This document shows positions 1-11,945 of a DNA stretch of 64,000 bases, piece after piece. This DNA is from Tretioscincus oriximinensis (lineage: Eukaryota; Chordata; Lepidosauria; Squamata; Gymnophthalmidae), in NCBI GenBank assembly GCA_022410635.1, contig JAJVDF010000165.1, positions 848,499-912,498 on the forward strand. Direction: 5' to 3'. Position 1 is the stretch's first letter; the number at the start of each line of letters is the position of its first letter. The notes beneath the pieces were generated by a model. That model was not told the DNA's origin. It did not search any database and worked only from the letters and a program-made list of their open reading frames with translations. The position numbers were made by a program, and so were the translations under genes.

Positions 1-1429
1 TTCTCACTAGTGGATGATAAGCCATACATACAGGATTGCCCTGTGGAAGGGAGGAATACATGATTCGGTGATGATATATTTTTTTCTCCCAAAAGGACCT
101 ATGGCTCAGGATCAGAAACAAAGGAGTTAATAGTTTTTATTGATAGCCCTGCGTACAATTCAGTCTTTTTCTACCTTTTTCATAGCGCATTGTCACATCT
201 TTATTTTTAAACCTTCAGTTCATCTTCAGTCGTAAAAAATATGTTTAATCCATTTTTTTCTGGACTAAACCCTTTTCTTCAAAACTGAAGATGGTACAAA
301 CTAAAGATATGACTTTTATTTTTCAAAGTGCTCTTGGAAAAGAAAGGATTTCTTCTGGAACTATGCCCCCCTTCACATGTATTAAAAATGCAATGGTGTT
401 AAACTGTGGAATAACCCAGTCATGGGTCCATATGTACCCTCATACATTCATGACAAACCACTAGATCTATACGTTTCTATTACATTGGTGTGTAAACCTG
501 TCACATACATCTGAGAATTATACAACTGAGATACCCAGAAGATAGTACTACATCACATTTTGCCAGATATTCACACAATATCCTGCCTTCTCCCGTTACC
601 GAGCAGGACACGAAGGCTTAAGAATGGGAATACTGGGAGTTTCATAATGATGTCTGAAAAAGTCAACTATTAGAATTATCTGGGACCACAGACATTTTTC
701 CCAAATGGATTACTGAAATTTTGATAGCACTGAGGCAAAGACATCATGATGTTACTACCATTGCAGTAGGAAAATCTCATGTGGATGCAGCCTTAAATGT
801 TTCAAATTAACATGAACGGATTTTTTTTTAAAAAATTGAAAGTTATTCAGTTTTTCCCCACTAGATATTTTGCATCAAAATTAATTATATAGATATTAGA
901 TACTAATAACATAAATAAGGTGAACCATAAGTAGTAAAGCTTAGATATACCTGAAGATTTTCTTACAGCATTTTAATCACTCTCTGCTGTCTGTTCTCAT
1001 TACCTTGCAATGCAACACTTTTTTAATCAAGGCAAGAGTTCATTAGTGAAGCTTGGGAGTTTTGTCGGTTAGCAAAGAAGAGCAATTAACTTCTCAGACA
1101 CCATTTATTCCAATATTTCAGTGTTGTATCTTAGCACAGTTACCGGAATCTAAAGCAATTTGTGACAGGAGACATCAGGGAAGTGCCTCTGAGCATGTCC
1201 GGCTTTTTGCCAGGCAGAGGGCCATGGCATAAAGCTCAAACTAGCTGTCTCGCTTGATGCTTTTTACTGTATTTTGTGCATGCTTTGGAACATAGCCTTT
1301 GAATATGGGAATTTCTTCTTGTGCTACTAATTGTATAAGGAAGTTTACCTTTCCCCATATGAACTGGAGCACTGGAAGAAACTCCATCATGACTTCAGTA
1401 TAGTTCAAATGACTGAATTTTGCAAACTC
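1..1429. other. unannotated intergenic sequence
   Basis: AT-rich, no credible open frame or splice-bounded exon. A weak foldback at 205-300 may be a decayed relative of the 63512-63628 element. Confidence 0.6.
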
Positions 1430-1600
1430 CAGAGTTGTGTCTAGAGGCCATTTGCAGGTGAGTGAAAGTGAAGGAGTTGACTTTGTCTTTTATTTGAGAT
1501 GGTTAGAAGCAACAAGTGGGCCACTGTGCGAGACAGGTTGCTGGACTAGATGGGCTGTGATCAGATCCCGCAGCATTCCCCTCATATTCTTAAAATCAGT
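1430..1600 (+). mobile_element. old CR1-group LINE 3' end
   Basis: CCATTTGCAGGTGAGTG, AAGTGGGCCACTGTGCGAGA and GCTGGACTAGATGGGCTGTG parallel the 3' UTR of the CR1 copies at 6190-6320 and 51420-51550. Divergence is high and the TTCTTATG tail has decayed to CATATTCTTAAAA. Confidence 0.65.
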
Positions 1601-1784
1601 TATCTTGGAACAAAAATCTGTCATTTGGTATCAAGCTATCCTTAGAGTGAACAATCATCATGATATCATGTAACATTATTGCAAGAATCCTCCTCCTTAC
1701 CATGTCCATCTGCACAAAATGCCTTCTTGTTCTGAAACAGAAATCTCTGGTATGTCAGCAAACACTTTTAATAGTGGTTACCAG

Positions 1785-2240
1785 CTTTCCTATTTAGATT
1801 TATGCAGTTTGAAGCATTCTGGGTATGGTGTCTCCTTGCTGCAGGCACACAAGGGTCCTGTACACACAATGTGTTAAAAAACATAATTGTGTTAAGTTCC
1901 AAAACAACTCATTCCCAGCCCTGGCATACTTTACCTTTCTCCTGTCACAAACAAATGCAAACAAGTCTTTAAATCCACATGGTACAGAGTTACCAGAATG
2001 CAGAGCTGAGTTGCCGGGATATAATCCTGAGTATGCTCTGTGTGGGGCTAAATCAGAAAGTGTATGAGATTCTTACCCTGCTGTCCCTGGTACACAAAGG
2101 CTTAGAAGGGGGATACAGTACATTTTGTTAGAATACTGGAAAATATCAGCAATCAGGAAACTGCTGGTTCTCACACTTTTATTACTGATGCATTGCAAAG
2201 TCTAGTGAAAATGTTTGTAACATGTATGGCTCAAGATTGA
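1785..2240 (+). repeat. unclassified interspersed repeat U, copy 1
   Basis: GCTGCAGGCACACAAGG, TTACCTTTCTCCTGTCACAA, GAGATTCTTA, ACACAAAGGCTTAGAAGGG, GGAAAATATCAGCAATCAGG and TTATTACTGATGCATTGC recur in the same order at 5370-5603 plus 6345-6480. No coding or end motifs were seen. The open frame at 1825-2067 lies in it and is not credible as a gene. Confidence 0.7.
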
Positions 2241-5200
2241 AGGTAAGGAAACCTCATGTGTGCACAGCCAAAGTGTTGAAATCTGAAACATGAGAAACAA
2301 TAGCAGAATGCAGTCATTACATTTTCTTGTAAATCCACGTGGAAATGGTGACACAACTGATCAGGAAGTAAATACTGAGCATGTTCAGCCAGCAATTCTG
2401 CATTTTCCTGTACGTGCATCTTCTCATGATATCTTGGTGTAATCCCACTAAGGAGAAATATACAGGAATGCTTCTTGCCTCCCCAGCTGGCAGGCATGGC
2501 AATTTTGCAAAACATCAGCTAAATAACATTCCAGGCCAAAGGACCTCCTTTCTGTATGCATTGGAAAAACTGTTAACATGTGGGGCAGAATCATCATCAT
2601 GTAAGTATCATTGTGATCCAAACCTCCCATGTGCCTGTAAGAATTAGAAAGAGGAAGCACAGCAGAACTACGTCTCTCTCCTCCATTATCTAAATATGTC
2701 CTTATTGAGGAGCTACTGTATTAATTTTGCACCATGTCAATGAAACAAATATTCATTTCATCTAAATGGCTTGTCTTCTTGCCGCAAACAGTAGTTTGAT
2801 CTCATGAAACTGGCAGGGAATTCCCTCCCCCTTTCTAGATTCAAGTATTGGAGTGCCAGAGAAAAGCTGAAACTGAATATAAAAAACTTGCCATTAAAAT
2901 ATGCACTTGTTCCATCAATTTCTCCCAAAAAGATATTTGCATCCTGTGCAGGTGGCACAACAATAATCGTAGTTTATCTTTTGAGCTCCATTACAAGCTG
3001 GCAGCCAGAGCAGAGTGTTAGAAAATGAAAATACATACTTTTATTTGGTTCAGCTCCTCTGCAACTTGAACATTCCTTCTTAGTCTCACTTTCTTTCTCA
3101 AAGTGCTATTTAATTAAAACGTGTTACTCATGTGAACATTCTACAAACTTCAGTTAGAAAGTGCTGAATGTCTGTAAAACAATGAGGTATTAGCAGTTCT
3201 CTTTTTGCAATTCAGCAAAGCTATTTTTCTACAGGATTTTTTTCTTCCTAAAAAAAAGGTAAAACTGCACCAACCTATTATTGACGGAACAGCGTTTTGA
3301 TATTCCAAATGAACGTCAAAAGTGATATTCAGCAGCAAAAGAAAGAAAACATGGGTGCTTTAAAGTCAGATATGTGGTTTGTCAGCTGGGCTCACACAAT
3401 ATATGCCGATTCTTCCTAAAAAGAAGAATACAGCTTCAGTCCACTTTCAGAATTAAAAAAAAAACAGGAGCAAAGTGGGTTTTCTTTCCAGATTGCCTAA
3501 AACAAAGTGGAGTTGCAGGACCTTGGAGAGCTCTACATTGTTCAGTCACTAAAACCCATCTAAAACCCAAGTTCTGATAACTCATGTCTTTATCAGGGAG
3601 TAAGATACTCAATGGGTCCATCTGCAAGCATGCAAAACGGCCTTGTTTTCACTTCCTTATTTCCTTCCAGCTTATTGCCTTCACTGATACTCTGGTGATG
3701 GGAATGGCAGAGTTCTAAAATGATAAGTGGTTGGTTTTTCAGACCTTTAGCCTTGGAATGTCTGTCTTTGAGGACCATTTTCTGAAGGTGCACTTGGTTA
3801 TAGATGTTGGTTCTGGCTCAGCTCTAGTACTTGCACTAATATCTAGTGATGCATGTAAACATTGCAGTAGTTGGATATTTTGTAATTAAACATGGATGTT
3901 CCGGAATAAATCAGGGATATTCCAGAATATCCATGGTTTATTCTGGAATATCAAATATAGGTAACTGACATCTGGATGCCTGAATCCATTTTCTAGTTTT
4001 CACTATTACTTCTAGATTGAAATGGAGGCAGAACTTCAGCAATTACCTCCACTCACTCCTACTTTGTTCTTATATTGTATAACAAAAGAAACTCTGGGAT
4101 ATTAACTTTTTAAGACGTCCATTTTCACCCATAAATTGAATCTAATGGAGTAGATATGTTTGGCCACATAACTTTATTGTTTCATGCCTATTGGCTTATT
4201 TAAAGATGTTGCATGCAACGCTTGAGGTTACACTGAAGTGAGAAGTCAAGGATAAAGCAAGAGAAAAAGGAAAGTTGCAGAGATGATCCATTTTATCTGA
4301 GGCTAAGCTCCATTCCAGGAGTTTAAAATCACAAAAAGAAAGAGAAATAGATGTCACTCTGGTGTATTCTACAGGGTCATAACAATGTTATCATTTCCCT
4401 CCTTCCTTATTGGATAAAATAAGGATAAAATATTTTTTTGTGATATTTTTCACAAATTTATCCTGACACTCACCAGATGAGCCATAGTTGTAGAAAAATA
4501 TAAATGATCCAAGTATCTGATCTACAGTTTTCTGCACCAATCAAGTATGCAATTCATCATATTCTGATGCTAACCTATGCCAGTAAATGTTTTTTCAAAC
4601 AAAATGCCAGAAATCTGAACAGCTACTTTAAGGTTCACTGTAAATGAATTGACTATAATTTTCTAAACCATTTTACAATCTATTATTTGGCCTCAGGGGA
4701 GATTACATCAATTCAACAACATCATACTACAGCATAATAAAGAAAACAAAATGCCCTAGCAAAAGTACAGCAGAGCCAGCAAAAGACATAAACAGTGATT
4801 GAATGAGTCCCTAAAATTATGGGGACATAGATAAAAATGAGCTGCTGATTCAAAAGAGACAGAATGAAACCAGAGGATATTTTCTAGGGATGGAATTTCA
4901 TAACTGGGAAAACATACATTCTAGTTGGTGCCTTCTCATAATTAGTATTCAGAGCAGGTAACACAAAAGAAAATGTCCCTTCATTTATTTTGAATCAATG
5001 TAAAGATCAAAAGTTCTGATACTATATTGTGAATTTGTTCAATAACTTCTTCCCACTAGAGATATTTTAGAGCAGGGCTGGAGAATATCTTTTTTCTGGT
5101 AGGGGCCATATGGATTTTTGGAACATTACTCAAGGACCATAACCCTCCCCACACCAGGCCAAATACCAAGACCAATTCCTTAATTGCTCCGTCTGACCAA

Positions 5201-5369
5201 ACAATTTGTTAATTACAGCAACAGAATGGATAAGGTATCTGGAGAGAGGAACAGATTGTTTAGGGACAGTGTCAACTCCTTTGCTCTGAACCCAGAAGCT
5301 TAATCTACAGCTAGTCTACAAAATATTCAAATAATCTGGGAGACAACCTAATATCACCTATTCCAGTCT
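2241..5369. other. unannotated intergenic sequence
   Basis: Short open frames (2231-2660, 2758-3028, 3374-3793) have no recognisable domain or consistent splice signals. Apart from the palindrome at 3895-3951 and a possible hAT end (CAGGGCTGGAGAATAT) at 5074, I see nothing. Confidence 0.6.
3895..3951. repeat. short imperfect palindrome
   Basis: ATGTTCCGGAATAAATCAGG on the left pairs with CCATGGTTTATTCTGGAATA on the right around ATATTCCAGAATAT. The arms are about 25 nt with a few mismatches. A similar GAATAAAG ... CTTTATCCCAGAATATCC motif occurs at 19848-19892. Origin unknown. Confidence 0.6.
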
Positions 5370-5603
5370 GTCATACACACCAAAGCTGCAGGCACAAAAA
5401 GGGGAAAAAACAGCAATTGCGTAATATTGTGGAAGAAATCGCTGGTTAGCCATGTCACACTTACCTTCCTCCTGTTGCAACACTTTAAACAGAACAGAGA
5501 TGAGTTATCAGGATCCCAAGGATGAATTACATCCTGGCTACTGTACTCTATGATCCTGTAAGCTCAGTGGGGTCAAAGAGAAAATGATGAGAATCTCTTA
5601 AGA
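5370..5603 (+). repeat. unclassified repeat U, copy 2, left part
   Basis: GCTGCAGGCACAAAAAGG, TTACCTTCCTCCTGTTGCAA and GATGAGAATCTCTTA match copy 1 at 1785-2075. The match breaks where the CR1-like LINE (5608-6343) begins and resumes after it. Confidence 0.7.
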
Positions 5604-5607
5604 GCCG

Positions 5608-6343
5608 ACAAAGGCAAATTCCATGTTGGGGATAATTAGGAAAGGAATCGAAAACAAGTCAGCAAATGTTGTTTTGCCTCTTTATAAATCTGTGGTGAGG
5701 CCACATTTGGAATTCTGTGTTCAATTCTGGTCACCACATCTCAAGAGGGATATTGTGGAACTAGAGAAGGTGCAGAAAAGGGCAACAATAATGATCAAGG
5801 GTCTGGAGCACCTCCCTTATGAAGTCAGGCTGCAACGTCTGGGCCTCTTCAGCCTCGTAAGGCGACGTTTGAGAGGTGATCTGATTGAAGTGTACAAAAT
5901 CATGCATGGGACGAACAGAGTGAATAGAGAAAAATGTTTTCTCTATCACACAACACAAGGACTAGAGGGCACTCCTTAAAACTGTTGGCTAGAAAAGTGA
6001 GAACAAAGAGAAATATTTTTTCACCCAGAGGGTCATCGGCCTGTGGAATTTACTTCCTGAAGAGGTGGTGGTAGCTAAGAGCTTGGATAGTTTCAAGACA
6101 GGACTAGATAGGTTTATGGACACCAAGGGTATAAATGGATACTAGTTTGGAAGTCTGGATGTTGCCTCCAGGATGGAGCAACAGGCAGGAATCCTGAGAT
6201 ACCATTTGCAGGTGCATATTTTGCTTTCCTCTGCTCGGACTGCCCAGGTGCATCCAGTGGGCCTCTGTGTGACAAAGAATGCTGGACTTGATGGGTTGTG
6301 ACCTTATCCAGTATAGCTCTTCTTATGTTCTTATGTTCTTATG
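5608..6343 (+). mobile_element. CR1-group LINE, RT C-terminus plus 3' end
   Basis: Positions 5623-5979 encode a piece of a CR1-group reverse transcriptase C-terminal region (LPLYKSVVRPHLEF, RRLRGDLIEVYKIMHG). A frame shift follows near 5940, and the remainder (FFTQRVIGLWN equivalent, 6018-6140) is in another frame. The 3' UTR contains GCTGGACTTGATGGGTTGTG and ends in three TTCTTATG units at 6320-6343, the short 3' repeat typical of CR1-type elements. It is inserted within an older unclassified repeat (5370-5603 and 6345-6480). Confidence 0.85.
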
Positions 6344-6344
6344 A

Positions 6345-6480
6345 CACACGAAGGCTCAGAAGGGGAATAAGGGGGCATTCCACTAGCATGTTGGAAAATA
6401 TCAGCTATCAGGAAATTGCTGATTCTCAGCCGTTTATTGCTGATGCATAGCGAAGCCTACCAAAGCCTCCATTTGGCCAA
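6345..6480 (+). repeat. unclassified repeat U, copy 2, right part
   Basis: ACACACGAAGGCTCAGAAGG, GGAAAATATCAGCTATCAGG, AAATTGCTGATTCTCA and TTATTGCTGATGCATAGCGA match 2090-2210 of copy 1. The LINE therefore inserted into a pre-existing repeat. The following 280 bp to 6761 holds nothing I recognise. Confidence 0.7.
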
Positions 6481-6763
6481 TGTGGACTGAAGAGGAAAGA
6501 AGAGAAACATAACACTAAGAAAGAGGTAGATAATCTTTGTGTAGCTGCACCCCAAGGCAGGTCATTCATCCATGGATGAAGAAATGTCTTCTCTCTTTCA
6601 GACCTGAATGGCATGAAGATCACATGAGAAACCTTTCTCATAGTACCTATGAGGTGATGACAGGACTTTTCATATGGTGATTTAGGTCTTCGAACTAGCC
6701 TTCCATCCAAGGTTTTGCTAGAAGCCAATATAATGAGTTTTGGGCACCTAGAGATGACAAATA

Positions 6764-6843
6764 CACAATATTGTCAAAAATATTTGCTCATACTTGCATA
6801 CACTTGTGTGGGTGGGTGAGCGAATACTTTTGGCAATATAGTG
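6764..6843. mobile_element. Tc1/mariner mini-element
   Basis: The left end CACAATATTGTCAAAAATAT and the reverse complement of the right end (CACTATATTGCCAAAAGTAT) are matching terminal inverted repeats of about 27 bp. The element is only 80 bp and is flanked on both sides by TA (6762-6763 and 6844-6845), the expected target duplication. It is non-coding, probably derived by internal deletion from a Tc1 relative. Confidence 0.8.
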
Positions 6844-7126
6844 TATATAGGGGGAATAGGCCAAATGAGCCCAATGAGCTCGGGCTATAACCTGTTTTCC
6901 CCAGTCCCCTGGTCAGCCACCTCCCCCAGCTTCTCCTACCCACGTGCAGTTGGTGGGCACAGAGCCTCTGATGCCCCACTAAGGCCAGACCTTGGGAACA
7001 CATTGGGTCTTGGGGGCACTGGCCAAGGAGGCTGTCTCTGCTGCTTCAACGATGGTCCCACCAATCAGACAGTGAGGGAGACTGAAGTCATGAACCCCTT
7101 GCTATCTGATTGGACAGACTATCATT

Positions 7127-7158
<32 letters not shown>
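7127..7158. repeat. (CAA)n microsatellite
   Basis: About ten AAC/CAA units are followed by AATAATTTATAAAGCACCAA and GTGTACATGGTGTTGTACAG, a short conserved-looking repeat start. It separates unclassified sequence from the LINE tail at 7300-7500. Confidence 0.9.
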
Positions 7159-7159
<1 letters not shown>

Positions 7160-7299
7160 AATTTATAAAGCACCAAGTGTACATGGTGTTGTACAGTACA
7201 ATAAAACATAAGCAATCATATAGCGCAGAAAAAATACAATCAATGAAACATGTACAAATAAAAATCAAACAATAGTAACACAGTTAAAATAGGGCTAAT

Positions 7300-7500
7300 T
7301 CTGTCTTTATCCAGAATTTTGATATTTAGTTCCCTTCGCATGTTCTGCTAGGGTAAGATGTGGATTTTATTACAATTGCTTATATTGCTTCAATTTTATA
7401 CAGTTTTTATATTTAATTACTTTATTGACTATTGTGACCTGCTTTGAGATCTTCAAGCAAAGAATACAATATAAATAAATGGAAATAAATAAATAAATTT
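7300..7500 (+). mobile_element. LINE 3' tail fragment
   Basis: The block ends in the motif GTGACCTGCTTTGAGATCTT, followed by AATATAAATAAATGGAAATA and further AAATA units. This is the layout of the 3' end of the L2/Vingi-like LINE copies elsewhere in the window (ACCGCCCTGAGACC plus AATAAA tail), but strongly diverged. No coding sequence remains. Confidence 0.5.
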
Positions 7501-7599
7501 TACAAAGGTATGCAACAGTAAATATATCAGAATGTAGGTGTCAATCAAGTTTGATCGAATCTTCTTGAACTGTAGTGGTAATATGAGGCTGGGAGCATA

Positions 7600-8008
7600 T
7601 AATGATTTAGAAACTGCTATGGTGCTATAATCCGGAATATAGCAATTGTGTGTCCATGCACACCAAACACCTATATTCCATGACCAAGGCCCTAGTTCTG
7701 TAACATTGCTCAATGATGTTGTTGCAGTGCAATCTGAGCAATTATTTTTTATTCACATCAGCCAATGGAAACAACTGCTGTATTCTCGATTGTTTTAACA
7801 TCTCGTGTCGAATTTCTCACCTGCGTAGGCTCGCAAGAATATGGAGGTTCTCCGGAATGATGGCTGAATATCTGAGCAATAGTTTATTCTGGGGAAAAAA
7901 GGTGTTTATTGCAGGTCAGCTACTGAAAAACACTTAGCACTTGTGCCCGAAACTTCCTGATTGCACTATGAATGAGGTAAAAAAATATTGTGTGCATGTA
8001 GCCTGAGT
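7600..8008 (+). repeat. unclassified interspersed repeat G, copy 1
   Basis: The block shares long stretches with the reverse complement of 23215-23605, including CACCAAACA, AGTTCTGTAACAT, CATCAGCCAAT, AACAACTGCTGT, TGAATATCTGAGCAATAGTT, ACTGAAAAACACTTA and TTCCTGATTGCAC. Length is about 400 bp. It has no transposase, LINE or LTR signal and is probably a non-autonomous DNA element, but the ends were not defined. Confidence 0.8.
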
Positions 8009-9030
8009 CTCCAGGAACAAAAACATTCCAAATTATAACTCCAAATTTGAAAAGAATTCTTTTTATTTAGCATATGTTTTGAGTGGGAGAAAATCCACAC
8101 AAATCTTTTCTAAAACCAGAAATACCTATGAATTGGATAAGGTCATGATAAAGATGACGTCATACAGCCACTGCCCAAACCTTAAGCCCTTAAATGGAAC
8201 TAGCTCCTGAATAACCTCAAATTTGGACGCAGCCTCAGATGTTTACCTTTCAGCAGAGTAGATAATTCCATCAAAGGCAAGTTGATCCACCAGTTTTGAA
8301 ATCCCTGGGCATCCCTCCACCAGCAGCAATTTCAGTGTAACTTTGGTTAATCCACTCAGACCATTGCAAGCTCTGAAGAGGAACGCAATGACCAAACTGT
8401 GATAACACTGTTAGTTGTAAAGGAAAGCAGAGTCTAACCTCCTTAGCATATTGGGACACTTCACTTCAAATCACAGATTAACTCCCTCAGCAGTTTCTCA
8501 CTATGTGTACGTGTGTGGCTTGTAATCCAACCCTCCAGAACTGTGCAAAGTAATTCCCAAGGAGACAAACTGAAATTTTTCAATACCACTTTCTGAAGTC
8601 TGCCTGTCAGACAAGTGTGACTATTGCAAACCATAGCTCAAAACTTCCACAGATGATCTATGAGGGTCCTGTGTTTTTAAAAGCTGCTGACAGATCCCAA
8701 AGGGTTCACAATGTCAGGCTCCCCTCTCCCAGTTAGCCAAAGCAGCCTTGGTTCTTTGAAATGTGGATGAAAGCCAGATGGATATCTATCCAGAAAATCA
8801 ATTTCATTCAAAAGTGCCTGGGGCTGCTTTAGCTGGGAAAGGACAGGGTAGCAATTGCTCTATTATGTTAATTTGAGTTGAAGAACACACTGCCCTCTTC
8901 CTTAACTCTCTTTATAACTTTAAATTATCCAACAGAATCTAATGTGAGGAGTAACAAAGGTTTTTTTTTATATATATCCATTCATTCTGTCCATGCTTAT
9001 AAAGCATCGTAGTATATACAGTTGCCTATT
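8009..9030. other. unannotated intergenic sequence
   Basis: Nothing recognised. The small minus frame at 8271-8459 shows no motif. Confidence 0.55.
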
Positions 9031-9350
9031 CATAGAATTATAGGACCATAGCGTTGGGTCATGGGGTCCAACCCCCTGCTCAACGCAGGATTCACTAAAC
9101 CATGCAGATGGCTGTCCAGCCTCTGTTTGAAGACTTCCAGTGAAGGCAAACTCACCACCTTCTGTTCCTATTCCTGTTGCTATTCCACTGGTTTATTACC
9201 CTTATTGTCAGAATTTTTTTTTCCTGATATCTAATCTAATCTACATCTTCGCAGCTTATCACATTGTTTCTAGTCCTTTCATGTGCCAGTGAGAACAAAA
9301 TTGTTCTCTCTGCTCTGTGACAGCTCTTTTTACCTTTTCCTATAATGCAG
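9031..9350 (-). mobile_element. CR1 LINE 3' end, reverse orientation
   Basis: The block opens with TCATAGAATTATAGGACCAT and GTCCAACCCCCTGCTCAACG, continues with GATGGCTGTCCAGCCTCTGT and GACTTCCAGTGAAGGC, and ends in CAGCTCTTTTTACCTTTTCC. This is the reverse complement of the classical amniote CR1 3' region, with an ATTCTATG-type end at 9031. It is a different CR1 subfamily from the TTCTTATG copies. No open frame survives. Confidence 0.85.
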
Positions 9351-9512
9351 CAAAACAGTAATTTGAAGAATCACAGTAACTCTACGCATGCATGAGTCAT
9401 GGATTCACATTTTCGATACATTAAGCAATCATTGAAATATAAATATCAAGATGTTGCATCAGATCAAACAGTCAACTTATTTAACATTTTCTTTTTCTTA
9501 AACTGAAAAAGG

Positions 9513-9711
9513 AGTCCAGCAAAGGAGCTAGCAGCACTTTGAGACTAACTAGAGAAAAGTGGTTGGCATAAGCTTTCGTAGACAGGTCTACTTCTTCAGT
9601 AGACCTGTCTACGAAAGCTTATGCCAACCACTTTTCTCAAGTTAGTCTCAAAGTGCTGCTAGCTCCTTTGCTGGACATTCTGCTAGATTAACACGGCTAT
9701 TTCTCTGAAAT
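9513..9711 (-). repeat. head-to-head palindromic repeat, copy A
   Basis: The left arm (9513-9590, GTCCAGCAAAGGAGCTAGCA to GACAGGTCTACT) is repeated as its reverse complement at 9600-9677 with about one mismatch, leaving a loop of a few bases (TCTTCAG). An extra one-sided extension (CTAGATTAACACGGCTATTT, to 9711) has no partner on the left. Read on the minus strand, a single unit starts TTTCAGAGAAATAGCCGTGT and ends at CTACTTCTTCAG. The copy is therefore a unit joined to an inverted partial unit. It has no coding capacity. Confidence 0.9.
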
Positions 9712-11814
9712 TGAAAAAGGAGTGTATAAAATAAGTGGAAGAGACCTTTCCCCATTTTTTTGTCTCCAGAAAACTAGTTCTCACACTTCTGCTTTCCTTT
9801 ACAAAAATTCTGTGGCCCTAGGGAGATTCATTATTGGTCAGTGAACTGACAAGCATCCCTTCTGCTTACTGGTATGGTCCAAGAGAGGCATACCCTGATC
9901 TTGAAGCTTACATAAGCTTTGAGTCTGACTCTAAGAGCTAGATCATAACCTCAGAACCACATTGGAGTTCTTTATTGTTTCATTGAAATGAATCCTATGA
10001 TATTCCAGAAGATGTAGAAGTGCCTTTTACATGTTTCCATATTCCAGACTAAACCATGATGGTCTTCCATGATGCTGAGATATACAAGTAATTCTGTTCA
10101 GTTCTCCTTTAGTTGGGTCTATGATTCCACCCAGTGTGGATGGAGTGAAAGCGTCCTCACAGAATTGCATTAACAATATAGATGCTTGAGGCCTTGAAAT
10201 GAACTGAATGGATCCTTGCTCCAGATCTAGGGTATGTGTAAAAAGGTTGTATTTGTTTATTTAATTATATTTATTTATTTATTTACATTTATATCCCACC
10301 CTACACCCAAAGGTCTAAGGACATTTCACAATAAAAAATGATAAAAACAAATTAAAATAGAGCAATTTAAAAATACAACAGTCTACAAATACAACAGTTC
10401 AACAGTTATTTGATGCTTACTTTTCAAGAGTACTAATGTAAAAAGAAGATACAGGACTTTTTAAAGCACCCACTCCCGCATGTCACAGCTTACCTCAGAG
10501 AGGAGGCAAAAGGAACCTGCTGTTATAGCACCCCTTCTTATTATTCCCCCCCCCCAACCCTCAGTACGTATAGACCCAGCCCCAGGGTTGGATCCTGCAA
10601 CTTGCTTGTCAACAATATACTGCATAAGAGGGCTGCATTTTTCCTCTTATTATGGAAAATGTAGCTTCCCAACTGATGGGCCTTCCCCACTTCATGTTTT
10701 GCCTTACTATTTCTTTTAAAATGCATTTGCAACCCTTACCTCACCTACCTCAGGTCTCCATGCTTCTCTGACACATTGCTTAGCAATCTTGTCACATGAT
10801 GAGCCCCATAAGGCACTGCCTTTCTACAATTCCCCTCATTCTCTGCAAGCCGAGAGCCAATTAGATTTGCCATGTTCACGTTGCTGGTTGTCCTCATGAA
10901 GCTTTCTTTTGTATTTCACAAATGCCTGCAATTGAATCGCATGAACTGCAATGGCTAGAAATTCCAATGGACTTTTTTAGTGAGTGGTTCGCTGAATATG
11001 TGTGGACCTCTTGGGGTGGATCGAAGGTGATGTTGCTTCCACCTTACTAAATATTGTGCATGTGGATAGATCCTAAGTATTCAAGGGGCTTTTCTGGAGC
11101 TCTATCCAGCTACTAAACAAGCCTGGCATTGCTTTTATTTAAAAGGTCAGTAAAGTTTGGCTGGATATTTTAACCTGCTGAGATTCAGGACTGTGTAGTA
11201 TAGTAGTTTATTGTTTGTAGCCATTAGTCATCACAAGCACTGAATTCCAACCAAAACATCATAAGGCTGCAGTTCATGTTCCTATTGGCAGTTGCAACAA
11301 AGACATTATCAAGTGAGATGTGCCACCTCAACCTCTTCCAAGTAACATTTTGGTTTTGAGTTCCCTCAATTGGGCGAGAGATAATAGCTAAATCATTTTC
11401 ATTGCCAAAGACTTCAAAAATGAAATAATTTGCACACCTGCAGTTCCTTGTTTTCTGTGCCTTAGTTTTTTTCCTGCAGGATTAAAACCCAACATAAAAC
11501 TATGAAATATGGTTCAACAAAAAAAGAAATTGATTGGGCAATCTATGGCTGGAATCAGCTCTGGTACAACAAATGTACCCTTAGAAACTACAAGGAAAGA
11601 AAACTGCATCATTCACCTTTGCCTAGAAAGAAGATTTTAATGTGGGTTGCCCAGAGCAACTAAATCAAAGGTTGGAGATGTTTGTGTTGTAAATATAAAA
11701 GAGGAGAGGGTCAGTTTGTTTTCTTTAACATAATTCTCTTTTTCCAAGAGTACTAAATCTATACAGTATCTTCTGGTTATCTACGTTCTCCTTTGTCTTT
11801 GCAGGGTATTGATC
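9712..11814. other. unannotated intergenic sequence around a LINE tail
   Basis: Besides the tail at 10255-10400 nothing is recognised. CTACAATTCCCCTCATTCTC / GCCGAGAGCC near 10829 resembles ATTACAATTCTCAGCATTCT / GCTGAGAGCC near 37871, so a small unclassified repeat may be present at both places. Confidence 0.5.
10255..10400 (-). mobile_element. LINE 3' tail fragment, reverse orientation
   Basis: A TTTATTTATTTATTTACATT run is followed by ATATCCCACCCTACACCC and AAGGTCTAAGG. This is the reverse complement of the common reptile LINE ending 'GGGTGGGATATAAAT...(AAATA)n'. Only the terminal segment is present, and then the sequence becomes A-rich (ACAATAAAAAATGATAAAA). Confidence 0.6.
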
Positions 11815-11945
11815 ACACTTTTTATTTATTTTATTATTTATTTAAGATATATTTTACTACCTCATGTTAAAGAAACTTAAAGAGATTTGCAGAAAAAAGC
11901 ATCTATTAAAAGCAAAGGTAAAAACAGACTAAAATAAAGGACATA
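11815..11945 (-). mobile_element. degraded LINE 3' tail, reverse orientation
   Basis: TTTTTATTTATTTTATTATT begins the block, followed by a degenerate 'ATATATTTTACTACCTCATG' and an A-rich stretch with AAAAACAGACTAAAATA. The arrangement matches the reverse-oriented tail at 10255-10400, with heavy divergence. Confidence 0.4.
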
